Shown: piece after piece, positions 53,769 through 62,182 of the stretch
How the letters are laid out: the number at the start of each line of letters is the position of its first letter
How positions within the stretch are numbered: the stretch's first letter is position 1
NCBI GenBank assembly: GCA_002101905.1
Contig: LQPU01000032.1
Coordinates: forward strand, 186,001 to 250,000
From: Mycobacterium shimoidei
GTDB taxonomy: Bacteria > Actinomycetota > Actinomycetes > Mycobacteriales > Mycobacteriaceae
Reading direction: 5' to 3'
Length of the DNA: 64,000 nt
Notes under the pieces: model-generated
Seen by the model: only the letters and a program-made list of their open reading frames with translations
Database searches by the model: none
What the model was told of the DNA's origin: nothing
Translations under genes and position numbers: made by a program

Positions 53769-54854
53769 ATGGCACAGCGTGACCATGACTCCGGCGATGA
53801 CTTGTTGCAGGAACTGCTGCTCGCCTACGGGCCGTGTGGTCAAGAAGACGCGGTGCGCGAGCTGTGTGCCCGCGAATTACAGCCCGTCGTCGACGACATG
53901 TGGACTGACGAGGCCGGCAACCTGATCGGTCACCTGCGCGCCACCGATGGCGCAGGCGACGATGCGGCGACGCGGCTCATGGCGCACATGGACGAACTAT
54001 CGATGATGGTCAAGCGGATCGGATCCGACGGAACGCTGCATCTGACGCAGCTGGGCACGATGTATCCGGGAAACTTCGGGCTCGGCCCGGTCGCAGTGCT
54101 CGGCGATCACCAGACGTTCACCGCCGTGCTCACACTCGGCTCCGAACACACCACCAAAGAAAGCCCGAAGATCTGGGAAACCAAGCCCGACCAGGGCGAC
54201 AAGGCGCTGGACTGGCAGCACGTCTACGTTTTCACCGGCCGCACCGCCGAAGAGCTCACCGCCGCCGGTGTGCACCCCGGTACCCGGGTGTGCGTCGACC
54301 GGAGCAAGCGAACCCTGGTCGAGCTGGGCGACTACCTCGGCAGCTACTTCCTCGATGATCGCGCCGCAGTGACTGCCCTGCTGCGTGCGGCTCGCCTGCT
54401 GCGTGAGCGCGAGCAACGACCGGCTGAAGACGTGTATTTCGTGTTCACCACCAACGAGGAGATCGGTGGGGTGGGCGGCTCATACGCCAGCGCCAGCCTG
54501 CCGGGCCGACTCACCCTCGCCTTGGAGGTGGGGCCCACCGAGCAGGAATACGGGACCAGCGTTACCGGAGGGCCCATCATCGGCTACAGCGACGCCCAGT
54601 GCGTCTACGACAAGGACGTCGCCGACCGGCTGATGGCGATCGCTACCGAGCGGGGACTGGCGCCGCAAGCGGCTGCGCTGGGGGCGTTCGAGTCCGATGC
54701 CTCGCACGCCAAGGCCAGCGGGCTGACCCCATGCGCGGGCCTGCTATGCCTGCCGACGCTGAGCACCCATGGTTTCGAAGTCATCGCTCGCAGCGCGATT
54801 GATGCCATGGCGGCGATCGTCGTCGACTTTTTGCTGCCGAGCCGCGCGTCTTAG
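53769..54854 (+). CDS. M42-family aminopeptidase
   Basis: A 361-residue di-metal aminopeptidase related to glutamyl aminopeptidase/PepA of M42. Metal ligands lie in LMAHMDELSMMVKRI (His/Asp), SYFLDDRAAVTALL (bridging Asp), FTTNEEIGGVGGS (catalytic and metal Glu) and LALEVGPTEQ. Such enzymes form dodecameric shells and trim short peptides. AAGGAG is 6 nt ahead of the ATG at 53769. The amidase follows after 9 nt on the same strand, suggesting a shared operon. Confidence 0.9.
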   Translation: MAQRDHDSGDDLLQELLLAYGPCGQEDAVRELCARELQPVVDDMWTDEAGNLIGHLRATDGAGDDAATRLMAHMDELSMMVKRIGSDGTLHLTQLGTMYPGNFGLGPVAVLGDHQTFTAVLTLGSEHTTKESPKIWETKPDQGDKALDWQHVYVFTGRTAEELTAAGVHPGTRVCVDRSKRTLVELGDYLGSYFLDDRAAVTALLRAARLLREREQRPAEDVYFVFTTNEEIGGVGGSYASASLPGRLTLALEVGPTEQEYGTSVTGGPIIGYSDAQCVYDKDVADRLMAIATERGLAPQAAALGAFESDASHAKASGLTPCAGLLCLPTLSTHGFEVIARSAIDAMAAIVVDFLLPSRAS

Positions 54855-54863
54855 GGTCAAACG

Positions 54864-56333
54864 ATGAAATTCGAAGAGTATCGGGGATACGACGCCACCG
54901 GACTGGCAAAGCTGGTCGCCGATCGGCAGGTATCGGCTGCCGAGCTACTCGTCCTGGCGCGCGAACGAGCGGCCGCGGTGAACCCGCGAATCAATGCGAT
55001 CGTTCGTGACGTTCCCGCCTCGCCGGCACAGGAACTCAGCGGCCCGTTCGCCGGGGTTCCCTTTCTGATCAAGGACATCGCGCAGGACTACGCCGGCCTG
55101 CCCACCTCGCAGGGCTCGCGCGCGTTGAAGTCGTTGCCGGTCGCCGAGCATGCGACCGTCGTTCAGCGCTGGATCGACGCCGGGCTGGTCATCTTCGGCA
55201 AAACCAACCTGCCGGAATTCGGGGCGAAGGGCATTACCGAACCGGTCGCGTGGGGCCCGGCGCGCAATCCGTGGGACGTGCAGCGAACCCCGGGTGGGTC
55301 CTCGGGCGGGTCGGCGGCCGCGGTCGCGGCCGGGATCGTGCCGTGCGCGGGCGCCAACGACGGCGGTGGATCGATACGGATCCCGGCGGCCTGCTGCGGC
55401 CTGGTCGGCCTCAAACCCGGGCGGGGCCTGACACCCATGGGCCCGGCACTCGGCGAGTTCATGCACGGTGCCGCCGTGCAGGGCGTGGTTTCACGGACGG
55501 TGCGCGACACCGCCGCGATGCTCGACGTCATCTGCGGCGGTGAGCCTTTCGGCCCCTACGCGCCGGGCATGCCCGCGTCGCCGTTCGCATCGTCGGTGGG
55601 AGCCGATCCCGGCAAGCTGAGGATCGGCGTGCGGGTGCCGTCGGCGATCAACCCCACGCCGCACCCTGAGGCGTTCGCGGCTGTCGAATCCGCCGTTCGC
55701 GGGTTGACTGAGCTCGGCCACCACGTCGAGGAACTGCCACAGGCGCCCTACGACGACGCCGCGCTCGCCCGGGATTTCCTGTGTAGCTGGTTCGTCTACA
55801 TCGCTCGCCAGGTCGCCGAGGCCAAGCGACTCACCGGTGCGGGTAACGAGTCGTTCGAGCGGGACACACTCATCATGGCGGCCCTCGGTCGCGCGACCAG
55901 CGGAGTCGAATACCTCGACGCCGTCGAGCGCCGGCACGAGCACACCAAAAGATTGACCGAGTTCTTCGACTCCTATGACCTGCTATTGACGCCCACCCTC
56001 GCAACTCCGCCGCCCAAGATCGGTGAATTCGATCTGCCGATTGCGCTGCAATACGGGGCCGACGCCCTAATCAAGACCCGCACAACTCGCCTATTGCGTG
56101 CCACCAACATCGTCGACGACATGGTGGACAAGAACCTCGGCTGGGTGCCCTACACGCAGTTGGCGAACTTAACTGGGCGCCCGGCGATTTCGCTGCCCCT
56201 ACACTGGACGGCCGACGCGCTGCCGCTCGGCGTGCAGTTCGTCGCCCCGCTGGGTGGGGAGCCGTTGCTGCTGCAGCTGGCGGCCCAGCTCGAGCAGGCG
56301 CTGCCGTGGGCCGATCGGCAGGCGCCGCTCTAG
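54864..56333 (+). CDS. Amidase signature family hydrolase
   Basis: A 489-residue amidase. The Ser-cisSer-Lys triad is visible: Lys in [19 protein letters not shown], cis-Ser in [20 protein letters not shown] and the nucleophile Ser in [20 protein letters not shown]. Members hydrolyse small amides, nicotinamide-like compounds or peptide amides; the substrate cannot be assigned. It lies 9 nt behind the M42 peptidase, so a joint role in peptide or amide breakdown is plausible. A 61-bp hairpin follows its stop. Confidence 0.92.
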   Translation: MKFEEYRGYDATGLAKLVADRQVSAAELLVLARERAAAVNPRINAIVRDVPASPAQELSGPFAGVPFLIKDIAQDYAGLPTSQGSRALKSLPVAEHATVVQRWIDAGLVIFGKTNLPEFGAKGITEPVAWGPARNPWDVQRTPGGSSGGSAAAVAAGIVPCAGANDGGGSIRIPAACCGLVGLKPGRGLTPMGPALGEFMHGAAVQGVVSRTVRDTAAMLDVICGGEPFGPYAPGMPASPFASSVGADPGKLRIGVRVPSAINPTPHPEAFAAVESAVRGLTELGHHVEELPQAPYDDAALARDFLCSWFVYIARQVAEAKRLTGAGNESFERDTLIMAALGRATSGVEYLDAVERRHEHTKRLTEFFDSYDLLLTPTLATPPPKIGEFDLPIALQYGADALIKTRTTRLLRATNIVDDMVDKNLGWVPYTQLANLTGRPAISLPLHWTADALPLGVQFVAPLGGEPLLLQLAAQLEQALPWADRQAPL

Positions 56334-56350
56334 GCTGGGCCCGCCGCTCA

Positions 56351-56411
56351 GTTGACTCTGCGTCCACCACGTAAAAGTGCGAGTGCGATGCGTGGTCAGC
56401 GCAGAGTCAAC
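56351..56411. repeat. 61-bp long-loop inverted repeat between convergent genes
   Basis: GTTGACTCTGCG (56351-56362) pairs perfectly with CGCAGAGTCAAC (56400-56411) across a 37-nt loop; CCACG/CGTGG inside extends the pairing. It sits between the amidase and thiolase stops. It has the same 61-bp span as the element at 26107-26167, and its loop contains AAAAGTGCGAG, like the other element's arm. Confidence 0.85.
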
Positions 56412-56419
56412 GGAAGGAA

Positions 56420-57628
56420 CTAGGCCGCCGACTTTTCCAGGATGTGCACGCCGCAGGCCGAGCCCAAGCCGATCACGTGGGCGAGCCCGACCTTGGCGTT
56501 TTCGATCTGGCGGTCGCCGGCTTCGCCGCGAAGGTGGTGGCAGATTTCCCAGATGTTGGCGATGCCGGTGGCCGCGATCGGGTGGCCCTTGGACTGCAAC
56601 CCGCCTGAAACGTTGACCGGGGTAGCGCCGTCGCGCCAGGTGGCGCCCGAGTTGAAAAAGTCTGCGGCGCCGCCCTCTTCGCACAACATCAGGTTGTCGT
56701 AGTGCACCAGCTCGGCGGTGGCGAAGCAGTCATGCAACTCCACGAGATCCAGATCGCTCGGGCCGATGCCGGCCTGCTCGTAGGCGGTCGCCGCAGCGTT
56801 GCGGGTCAATGTGTTGACGTTCGGCAGCACCTGGCAACCCGCCTCATAGGGGTCGGTGGTCAGTATCGACGCCGACACTTTCACCGCGCGCCGACGTTGT
56901 TCGAGGGAAAGCGATTTGAGCGTCTCACCGTTGCACACGATCGCCGCTGCAGCCCCGTCGCAGTTGGCCGAGCACATCGGCCGAGTGTTGGGGTAGGCGA
57001 TCATGACATCGTTCATGATCTGCTCGAGGGTGAAGCGCTTCTGGTAGGCGGCAAGCGGATTCAACGTCGAGTGAGCGTGGTTCTTCTCGCTGATCTTGGC
57101 GAAGAGCTCGAAGCTGGTGCCGCCGTACTTGTGGCCGTATTCGGTGCCGATCTGAGCGAACACACCCGGCATCGATTCGGTGCCGATCCTCCCGTCGATC
57201 GGCGCGACCGCGCCATAGCGGCCGTTGGGCTCCCACACCTCGGCGTCCTTCTTCTTGCCGCCCGCGCCGAGCAACCCCGCGCCGGAGAGCTTTTCCACGC
57301 CGACCGCCATCCCGTAGTCGACCTCGCCGGCCTTGACAGCCATGATGGCGGTCCGCAGCGCGGTGGCCCCGGTAGCGCAGGCGTTGGCCACGTTGTACAC
57401 CGGGATACCGGTCTGACCGATCTGTTTCTGCAATTGCTGACCGATCCCCGCGTTGGCGGCCATCAAGTTCCCAGCCGCCAGCACTCCGATATCGGCCATC
57501 GACACGCCGGCGTCGGCGAGCGCACCGGTTGCGGCCTCTGCGGCCAGATCGACGGTGTCTCTGTCGGGGTGTTTGCCGAACTTGGTCATCTTGATCCCGA
57601 GGATCCAGATTTCGTCGCTAGCGCTCAT
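56420..57628 (-). CDS. SCPx/lipid-transfer-type thiolase
   Basis: A 402-residue thiolase of the sterol-carrier (Ltp) type, which cleaves or makes C-C bonds in acyl-CoAs. The nucleophile Cys is in YNVANACATGATALRTAIMA. Other catalytic parts are LVELHDCFATAELVHYDNL, GGLQSKGHPIAATGIAN and LGSACGVHILEKS. In mycobacteria such thiolases with a DUF35 partner act in sterol side-chain or branched acyl-CoA breakdown, some as retro-aldolases. The partner gene lies 16 nt upstream, so they are one operon. The ATG at 57628 starts MSASDEIWILGIKMTKFG. Confidence 0.92.
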   Translation of the reverse strand: MSASDEIWILGIKMTKFGKHPDRDTVDLAAEAATGALADAGVSMADIGVLAAGNLMAANAGIGQQLQKQIGQTGIPVYNVANACATGATALRTAIMAVKAGEVDYGMAVGVEKLSGAGLLGAGGKKKDAEVWEPNGRYGAVAPIDGRIGTESMPGVFAQIGTEYGHKYGGTSFELFAKISEKNHAHSTLNPLAAYQKRFTLEQIMNDVMIAYPNTRPMCSANCDGAAAAIVCNGETLKSLSLEQRRRAVKVSASILTTDPYEAGCQVLPNVNTLTRNAAATAYEQAGIGPSDLDLVELHDCFATAELVHYDNLMLCEEGGAADFFNSGATWRDGATPVNVSGGLQSKGHPIAATGIANIWEICHHLRGEAGDRQIENAKVGLAHVIGLGSACGVHILEKSAA

Positions 57629-57644
57629 CGTCGCTCCTTACTGT

Positions 57645-58043
57645 TCAGCTGGCCGGCTCGAAGCCAAAGCCAATCGCTTCGGTACCGGCGGTGTCGGTGC
57701 CGATCGGGTAGGTGGCCAGCCGCACCTTCATCCCGTCATGCACGTGCTCGGGGTCGGGCTCGACATTGATGAGATTGGCGCGAACCTGGGTGCCGTCGCA
57801 GTCGACCACGGCGGCGACGAATGGGACGGGGATGCCTGGCGCGGCGAACGTGACAATCGTGAACGCCCGCACCGTGCCCTCGGTCGCGACCGGGACCGTC
57901 TTGAACTCGGTGGCGAAGCAGCTCGCGCACCCGTTGCGCCGATCGAAGAAGCGGGCGCCACAGTTCGTGCATTCCTGCGCGACCAGGTGCGGTTCGCCGT
58001 CGTCAAGCACCAGATAGTCGACCAATGGGATCTGCCTGGCCAT
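57645..58043 (-). CDS. DUF35 zinc-ribbon/OB-fold partner of the thiolase
   Basis: A 132-residue protein. The N-terminal rubredoxin-like zinc ribbon has CTNCGARFF and CASC; the OB fold follows (TVPVATEGTVRAFTIVTFAA, PFVAAVVDCDGTQVRANLIN). DUF35 proteins bind SCPx-type thiolases or Ltp2-like aldolases and may hand over acyl-CoA. GGAGGTTCCT directly before the ATG at 58043 decides the start against longer frames. Divergent from the monooxygenase-esterase fusion. Confidence 0.93.
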   Translation of the reverse strand: MARQIPLVDYLVLDDGEPHLVAQECTNCGARFFDRRNGCASCFATEFKTVPVATEGTVRAFTIVTFAAPGIPVPFVAAVVDCDGTQVRANLINVEPDPEHVHDGMKVRLATYPIGTDTAGTEAIGFGFEPAS

Positions 58044-58174
58044 AGGAACCTCCATGTTCTCTTCAACGGACGTTAGCGAACCTGCGCCCGGCAGGACAGA
58101 TCGGGCACCAAGCGCCGCCAAAAAAGTATCGCGGTACCGAGGACAGCCCGTCGCGGCGGCGTGATGATCAGACG

Positions 58175-60781
58175 ATGACCGATCCAGCCAGTGCAGACCG
58201 GCCGACACCTGACGTCGACGTTGTCGTCGTGGGCGCGGGTATGGCCGGCTTATACCTCGCCTACCGACTGAGCCTGGCCGGATACCGGTTCCGGATATTC
58301 GAAGCGGCCGACGGCGTGGGCGGCACCTGGTACTGGAACCGGTATCCGGGTGCCCGGGTCGACGTGCCCAGCATCGACTACATGTACAGCTTCGATCCCG
58401 ACTGGCGGCAAGGCTGGCAATGGTCGGAGAAGTACGCCACCCAGCCGGAGCTCTTGCGCTATTTGAACCACGTGGCCGACAAGCACGACCTGCGGCGTCA
58501 CATCACGTTCTCGACGCGAGTTCAGCAGGCGCGCTGGGCCGACGACGCGTCGCTATGGCATGTCAGCACCGACCGCGGCGACGAGGTCACTTCCCGATTC
58601 CTCGTGATGGCCACGGGCTGTTTGTCCATGCCCAAGCCGGCCGAGGTCGACGGACTCGAACGGTTCGCCGGTGAGGTCTACTTCACCAGTCGCTGGCCGC
58701 ACGAGCCGGTCGATTTCGCAGACAAGCGGGTTGCTGTCATCGGAACGGGTTCCTCTGGGGTTCAGGCGATTCCGGTGATCGCCCGGGAAGCACAAGAGCT
58801 GGTGGTGTTTCAACGCACCCCGTGCTTTTCGATCCCGGCGCGTAACGGCCCGTTGCCGCCAGACAAGGCTGCGCGCCTGATGAACGAGCCGGAATACCGT
58901 GCGGCGGCGAAGAACTCGCCTGGCGGCATTCCGATGGAGCGCAGTATCACCCCGACGTTCACCGTGTCGGAGACCGAACGCCAACAGCGCTACGAGGACG
59001 TTTGGCAGGGCGGAATGCTGTTCGACGTCCTGAACGTCTTCGCCGACGTGATGAGCAATCCGGCAGCCAACCACAAATTGGCCGAGTTCTTCCGCAACAA
59101 GATCCGCACCATTGTCGACGACCCGCAGACCGCGGCTGATCTGTGCCCCACTGATTACCCCATCGCGACGAAGAGGCCGTGCCTGGACACCGACTACTAC
59201 GCGACCTACAACCTGCCCCATGTACGGCTTGTCAACGTCCACAAACACCCCATCCGGCAAATCACCGAGACCGGCATCGATACCGCCGGCGAGTCGTTCA
59301 CCTTCGACGTGATCGTGTTCGCCACCGGCTTCGACGCCGTCACAGGTGCGCTGACAGCCGTCGACATCAGAGGCCGTAATGACTTGGCGCTGAAGGACAA
59401 ATGGGCGGACGGGCCCAAGACCTACCTCGGGTTGACCACGAACGGATTCCCCAATCTGTTCCTGATCACCGGCCCGGGAAGCCCCTCGGTGCTGTCGAAC
59501 ATGATCGTTTCGATCGAACAGCACTCGGATTGGGTGCTCGACTGCCTCGATCAGCTCAACGCCGGCGGCTTCGACGTCATCGAGCCCACCGAACTGGCCG
59601 AAGCCGGCTGGACGCAACACGTCAACGACTGCGCCGAGATCACCCTCTACCCGCAGGCGAACTCCTGGTACATGGGCGCCAACGTGCCGGGCAAGCCGCG
59701 GGTTTTTCTGGCCTACTGCGCAGGCCTCGACTTCTACCGCGCCAGCTGCGACGAGGTCGCCGCCCGCGACTATCTGGGCTTCACGCGTTCGGGCCCCGGC
59801 GGCTCGCGTTGCAACGACGGGGTGGTGCGACGGCTGCAACCCGACGTCGAGATGATGCTCGACGCGACGGCCGAGCTGGGCCTGCCGCCGATCGAATCGA
59901 TGTCGGCAGCGGACGCCCGCACCTTTTACCTGCAGATGTCGACGGCCCGACCACCCGGACCGGATGTCGGCGAGATCATCGACGGTGTGTTCTCCGGCGC
60001 CACAGGCGATTTAGCGTACCGGCTGTACCGACCCACGACTGCGGGTCCGCACCCGATCGTCGTGTACTTCCACGGCGGCGGTTACGTCTTGGGCGACGCG
60101 ATCTCCGACGATCCGCTGTGCCGGGACCTGTGCGTGCGAAGCGACACGGTTGTCGTCTCGGCGGACTATCGCCACGCCCCCGAGCACCGCTTCCCTACGG
60201 CGATCGACGACGCTATGGCTGCGGTGCGGTGGTTCGCCGACAACGCCGAGGTGCTCGGCGGCAGACCGAACCAGCTCGCGGTGTGCGGCTGGAGCGCGGG
60301 CGGTGGCATCGCCGCGGTGGTATGCCAGCTGGTGCGGGACTTGGGCGGACCGGCCATCGCGGGCCAGGTGTTGTTGACGCCGATGATGGCCGGTGCGACA
60401 ACACGGGCATCCATCACCGAGAACGGCGACGGCTACGGTCTCACCACACCGCTGCTGCGGTGGTTCTGCGACCACTACATCGATCCGGCTGATCGAAATG
60501 ACCCCCGCTTCGCACCCCTACACGCCCCGGATTTGTCCGGGCTGCCGCCGGCCATCGTGGTGACCGCCGAGTTCGATCCACTGCGCGACGACGGGGAGGC
60601 CTACGCCGCGGCGCTGGCCGCGGCAGGTGTTCCGACGGAGCATGTCCGCGCCCGCGGCCACACCCACCAGTCGGTGGCGATGGTCGATGCGGTCATCTCG
60701 GGCGCACCGGTACGCGCACGGATGGCCGACTCGCTGCGCCGGTTGTTCGTCGCGACGCGTGCGCCCGAACCCGCTTCCTGA
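58175..60781 (+). CDS. Baeyer-Villiger monooxygenase fused to an HSL-type esterase
   Basis: An 868-residue fusion. Residues 1 to about 540 form a flavin monooxygenase: FAD site [45 protein letters not shown] site [20 protein letters not shown]. The Baeyer-Villiger fingerprint FxGxxxHxxxWP appears as [12 protein letters not shown] (164-175), with Phe170 in place of the His. From about 570 a hormone-sensitive-lipase-type hydrolase follows: [10 protein letters not shown], nucleophile Ser707 in [11 protein letters not shown], Asp in EFDPLRDDG and His in RGHTHQS. The first half would turn a ketone into an ester and the second split the ester. The thiolase/DUF35 operon diverges from it. Confidence 0.92.
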   Translation: MTDPASADRPTPDVDVVVVGAGMAGLYLAYRLSLAGYRFRIFEAADGVGGTWYWNRYPGARVDVPSIDYMYSFDPDWRQGWQWSEKYATQPELLRYLNHVADKHDLRRHITFSTRVQQARWADDASLWHVSTDRGDEVTSRFLVMATGCLSMPKPAEVDGLERFAGEVYFTSRWPHEPVDFADKRVAVIGTGSSGVQAIPVIAREAQELVVFQRTPCFSIPARNGPLPPDKAARLMNEPEYRAAAKNSPGGIPMERSITPTFTVSETERQQRYEDVWQGGMLFDVLNVFADVMSNPAANHKLAEFFRNKIRTIVDDPQTAADLCPTDYPIATKRPCLDTDYYATYNLPHVRLVNVHKHPIRQITETGIDTAGESFTFDVIVFATGFDAVTGALTAVDIRGRNDLALKDKWADGPKTYLGLTTNGFPNLFLITGPGSPSVLSNMIVSIEQHSDWVLDCLDQLNAGGFDVIEPTELAEAGWTQHVNDCAEITLYPQANSWYMGANVPGKPRVFLAYCAGLDFYRASCDEVAARDYLGFTRSGPGGSRCNDGVVRRLQPDVEMMLDATAELGLPPIESMSAADARTFYLQMSTARPPGPDVGEIIDGVFSGATGDLAYRLYRPTTAGPHPIVVYFHGGGYVLGDAISDDPLCRDLCVRSDTVVVSADYRHAPEHRFPTAIDDAMAAVRWFADNAEVLGGRPNQLAVCGWSAGGGIAAVVCQLVRDLGGPAIAGQVLLTPMMAGATTRASITENGDGYGLTTPLLRWFCDHYIDPADRNDPRFAPLHAPDLSGLPPAIVVTAEFDPLRDDGEAYAAALAAAGVPTEHVRARGHTHQSVAMVDAVISGAPVRARMADSLRRLFVATRAPEPAS

Positions 60782-60786
60782 CGAGG

Positions 60787-61437
60787 TCAGTACGTCAGCG
60801 CGCAAAGCAGTGGCAGCAGCGCGAGCGCCAGCGGCTGCGGTTTCGTCGCCGGGTTGTAGGCATAGCGTCGCGCCCTGCGCAGCCCGAGATGCATCGAGCG
60901 GGCATAGGCGGCGGTGTTCAGGGCAAACTGCGGGTCAACCAACACCGATACGCCCACGGCTCTCGACGGTCCTGGTTCGCCGGCGAGGAGTTCACCCAGG
61001 GTGGCGCCGTCACCGTCACGCACAGGCCACGGACCCTCGCCGCCGCACGTGATTTCGGCGATTCGTTCGTCATTCGGGCCGTACACGGTGAGGGTGTCGC
61101 CGCGGCGTTCACTGCGGGCCACCCGAACGCCCGCTGGATCCGTCACCGTCACGATCGCCGGTTTGTCGTTGATTGAAGTTGCCCGGGCCAACGGGCCGTC
61201 CGCGCCGATCAGGTCGATGTGGATGTTGTCGCCGACGCCCATGCCGGTGAGGGTCGACAGTTTCCAGAACTTCTGAGCCAGCTTGCCCCCGTGGTGCACT
61301 CGCCGGCTAGCCGCGAGCACGGCGTCGTTTCCGTCGATGATCTCCCAGTGGTGGCCGAGGGGACTCGCGCCGGCATGAAAGACGGCGCTGATGGCGCCGC
61401 GGGTCAGGTCGTCGAGCGAACGCGCAGCGTAAGACAT
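60787..61437 (-). CDS. LURP-one/tubby-like beta-barrel protein (uncharacterised)
   Basis: A 216-residue protein I recognise only loosely. The body alternates short beta strands (GHHWEIIDGNDAVLAASRRV, ARATSINDKPAIVTVTDPAG, RSERRGDTLTVYGPNDERIA) in the style of LURP-one-related or phospholipid-scramblase-like folds. VSVLVDPQFALNTAAYARSM and a hydrophobic end (PLALALLPLLCALTY) suggest membrane association. The ATG at 61437 is the first conserved-looking start. It is divergent from the ABC gene and ends 5 nt from the convergent monooxygenase fusion. Confidence 0.65.
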   Translation of the reverse strand: MSYAARSLDDLTRGAISAVFHAGASPLGHHWEIIDGNDAVLAASRRVHHGGKLAQKFWKLSTLTGMGVGDNIHIDLIGADGPLARATSINDKPAIVTVTDPAGVRVARSERRGDTLTVYGPNDERIAEITCGGEGPWPVRDGDGATLGELLAGEPGPSRAVGVSVLVDPQFALNTAAYARSMHLGLRRARRYAYNPATKPQPLALALLPLLCALTY

Positions 61438-61496
61438 ATCAGTAAAGAAAATGACACGCGTGGGGGCGCCGCAGCGCGTTTTGATCGAATAGGCCC

Positions 61497-62180
61497 ATGG
61501 ATGCACAGGACGCACAGGACGAGCCGGACGCTGCGCCATTGATCAGCGCCATCGGGCTGGGGGTTGACGGCGAACACGGACCGCTCTTCTGTGCCGTCCA
61601 TCTCGCACTCACAGCGGGCTTGCACGCCATCCAGATGCCGGGTGGACCAGGGCAGACTGCCCTGTTGTTGACGCTGGCCGGGCGGCTCAAGCCCACCCAC
61701 GGCACGGTAAGGGTGTTCGGTGACTCGCAACCGCGCGCAATCCGCCGGCACTGCTCGATCGCGGCGTTCGCCGACATCGACGATTTGGAGGAGTCGGTCA
61801 CGGTGCAGACCGTGCTCGCCGAACAACGCCGATGGCTGGCACCGTGGTACTCGCAGGTGCCGATGCAGGCCGGCCAAGCCGAGCTGAAGGAGGTGTTCGG
61901 CGAGATCGCCCCGCCGTCGGCGAACTCCTACATCGTCGAGTTGTCCGACCTCGAACTGTTCTTGCTGCGGATCACTCTGGCGCTGATGTCGGACCGGCCG
62001 ATCCTGGTCGTCGGCGACCTTGAACAGGTCCGGGACAACGCTCGACGGGCGACTGCGGTCGAGCGGCTCGGCGCGATCGCGACCCGGCGCACGGTCGTTG
62101 TGGGGGTGACCAATCCGCTGGGCGCGGACGCTCCCGAGCACGAGCTTCACGATTACCGGACGCTGACCGGGGAGGGCTGA
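61497..62180 (+). CDS. Degenerate ABC ATPase preceding a YhgE/Pip permease
   Basis: A 227-residue protein with the outline of an ABC ATPase but damaged motifs. The P-loop reads MPGGPGQTALLLTLAG (residues 47-62), with Gln53 where Lys belongs. The signature is LSDLE instead of LSGGQ. The Walker B strand ILVVGDLEQ lacks the usual DE. LKPTHGTVRVFGDSQPR and VTNPLGADAPEHEL still follow the family plan. It probably cannot hydrolyse ATP well and may be a structural or regulatory partner. The ATG of the YhgE/Pip gene follows 3 nt after its stop region, so the pair is one operon. Confidence 0.82.
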   Translation: MDAQDAQDEPDAAPLISAIGLGVDGEHGPLFCAVHLALTAGLHAIQMPGGPGQTALLLTLAGRLKPTHGTVRVFGDSQPRAIRRHCSIAAFADIDDLEESVTVQTVLAEQRRWLAPWYSQVPMQAGQAELKEVFGEIAPPSANSYIVELSDLELFLLRITLALMSDRPILVVGDLEQVRDNARRATAVERLGAIATRRTVVVGVTNPLGADAPEHELHDYRTLTGEG

Positions 62181-62182
62181 CG

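Noticed and set aside
58553..59839. 428-residue open frame opposite the monooxygenase half
   Set aside because: The plus strand has conserved motifs throughout; the minus frame has none.
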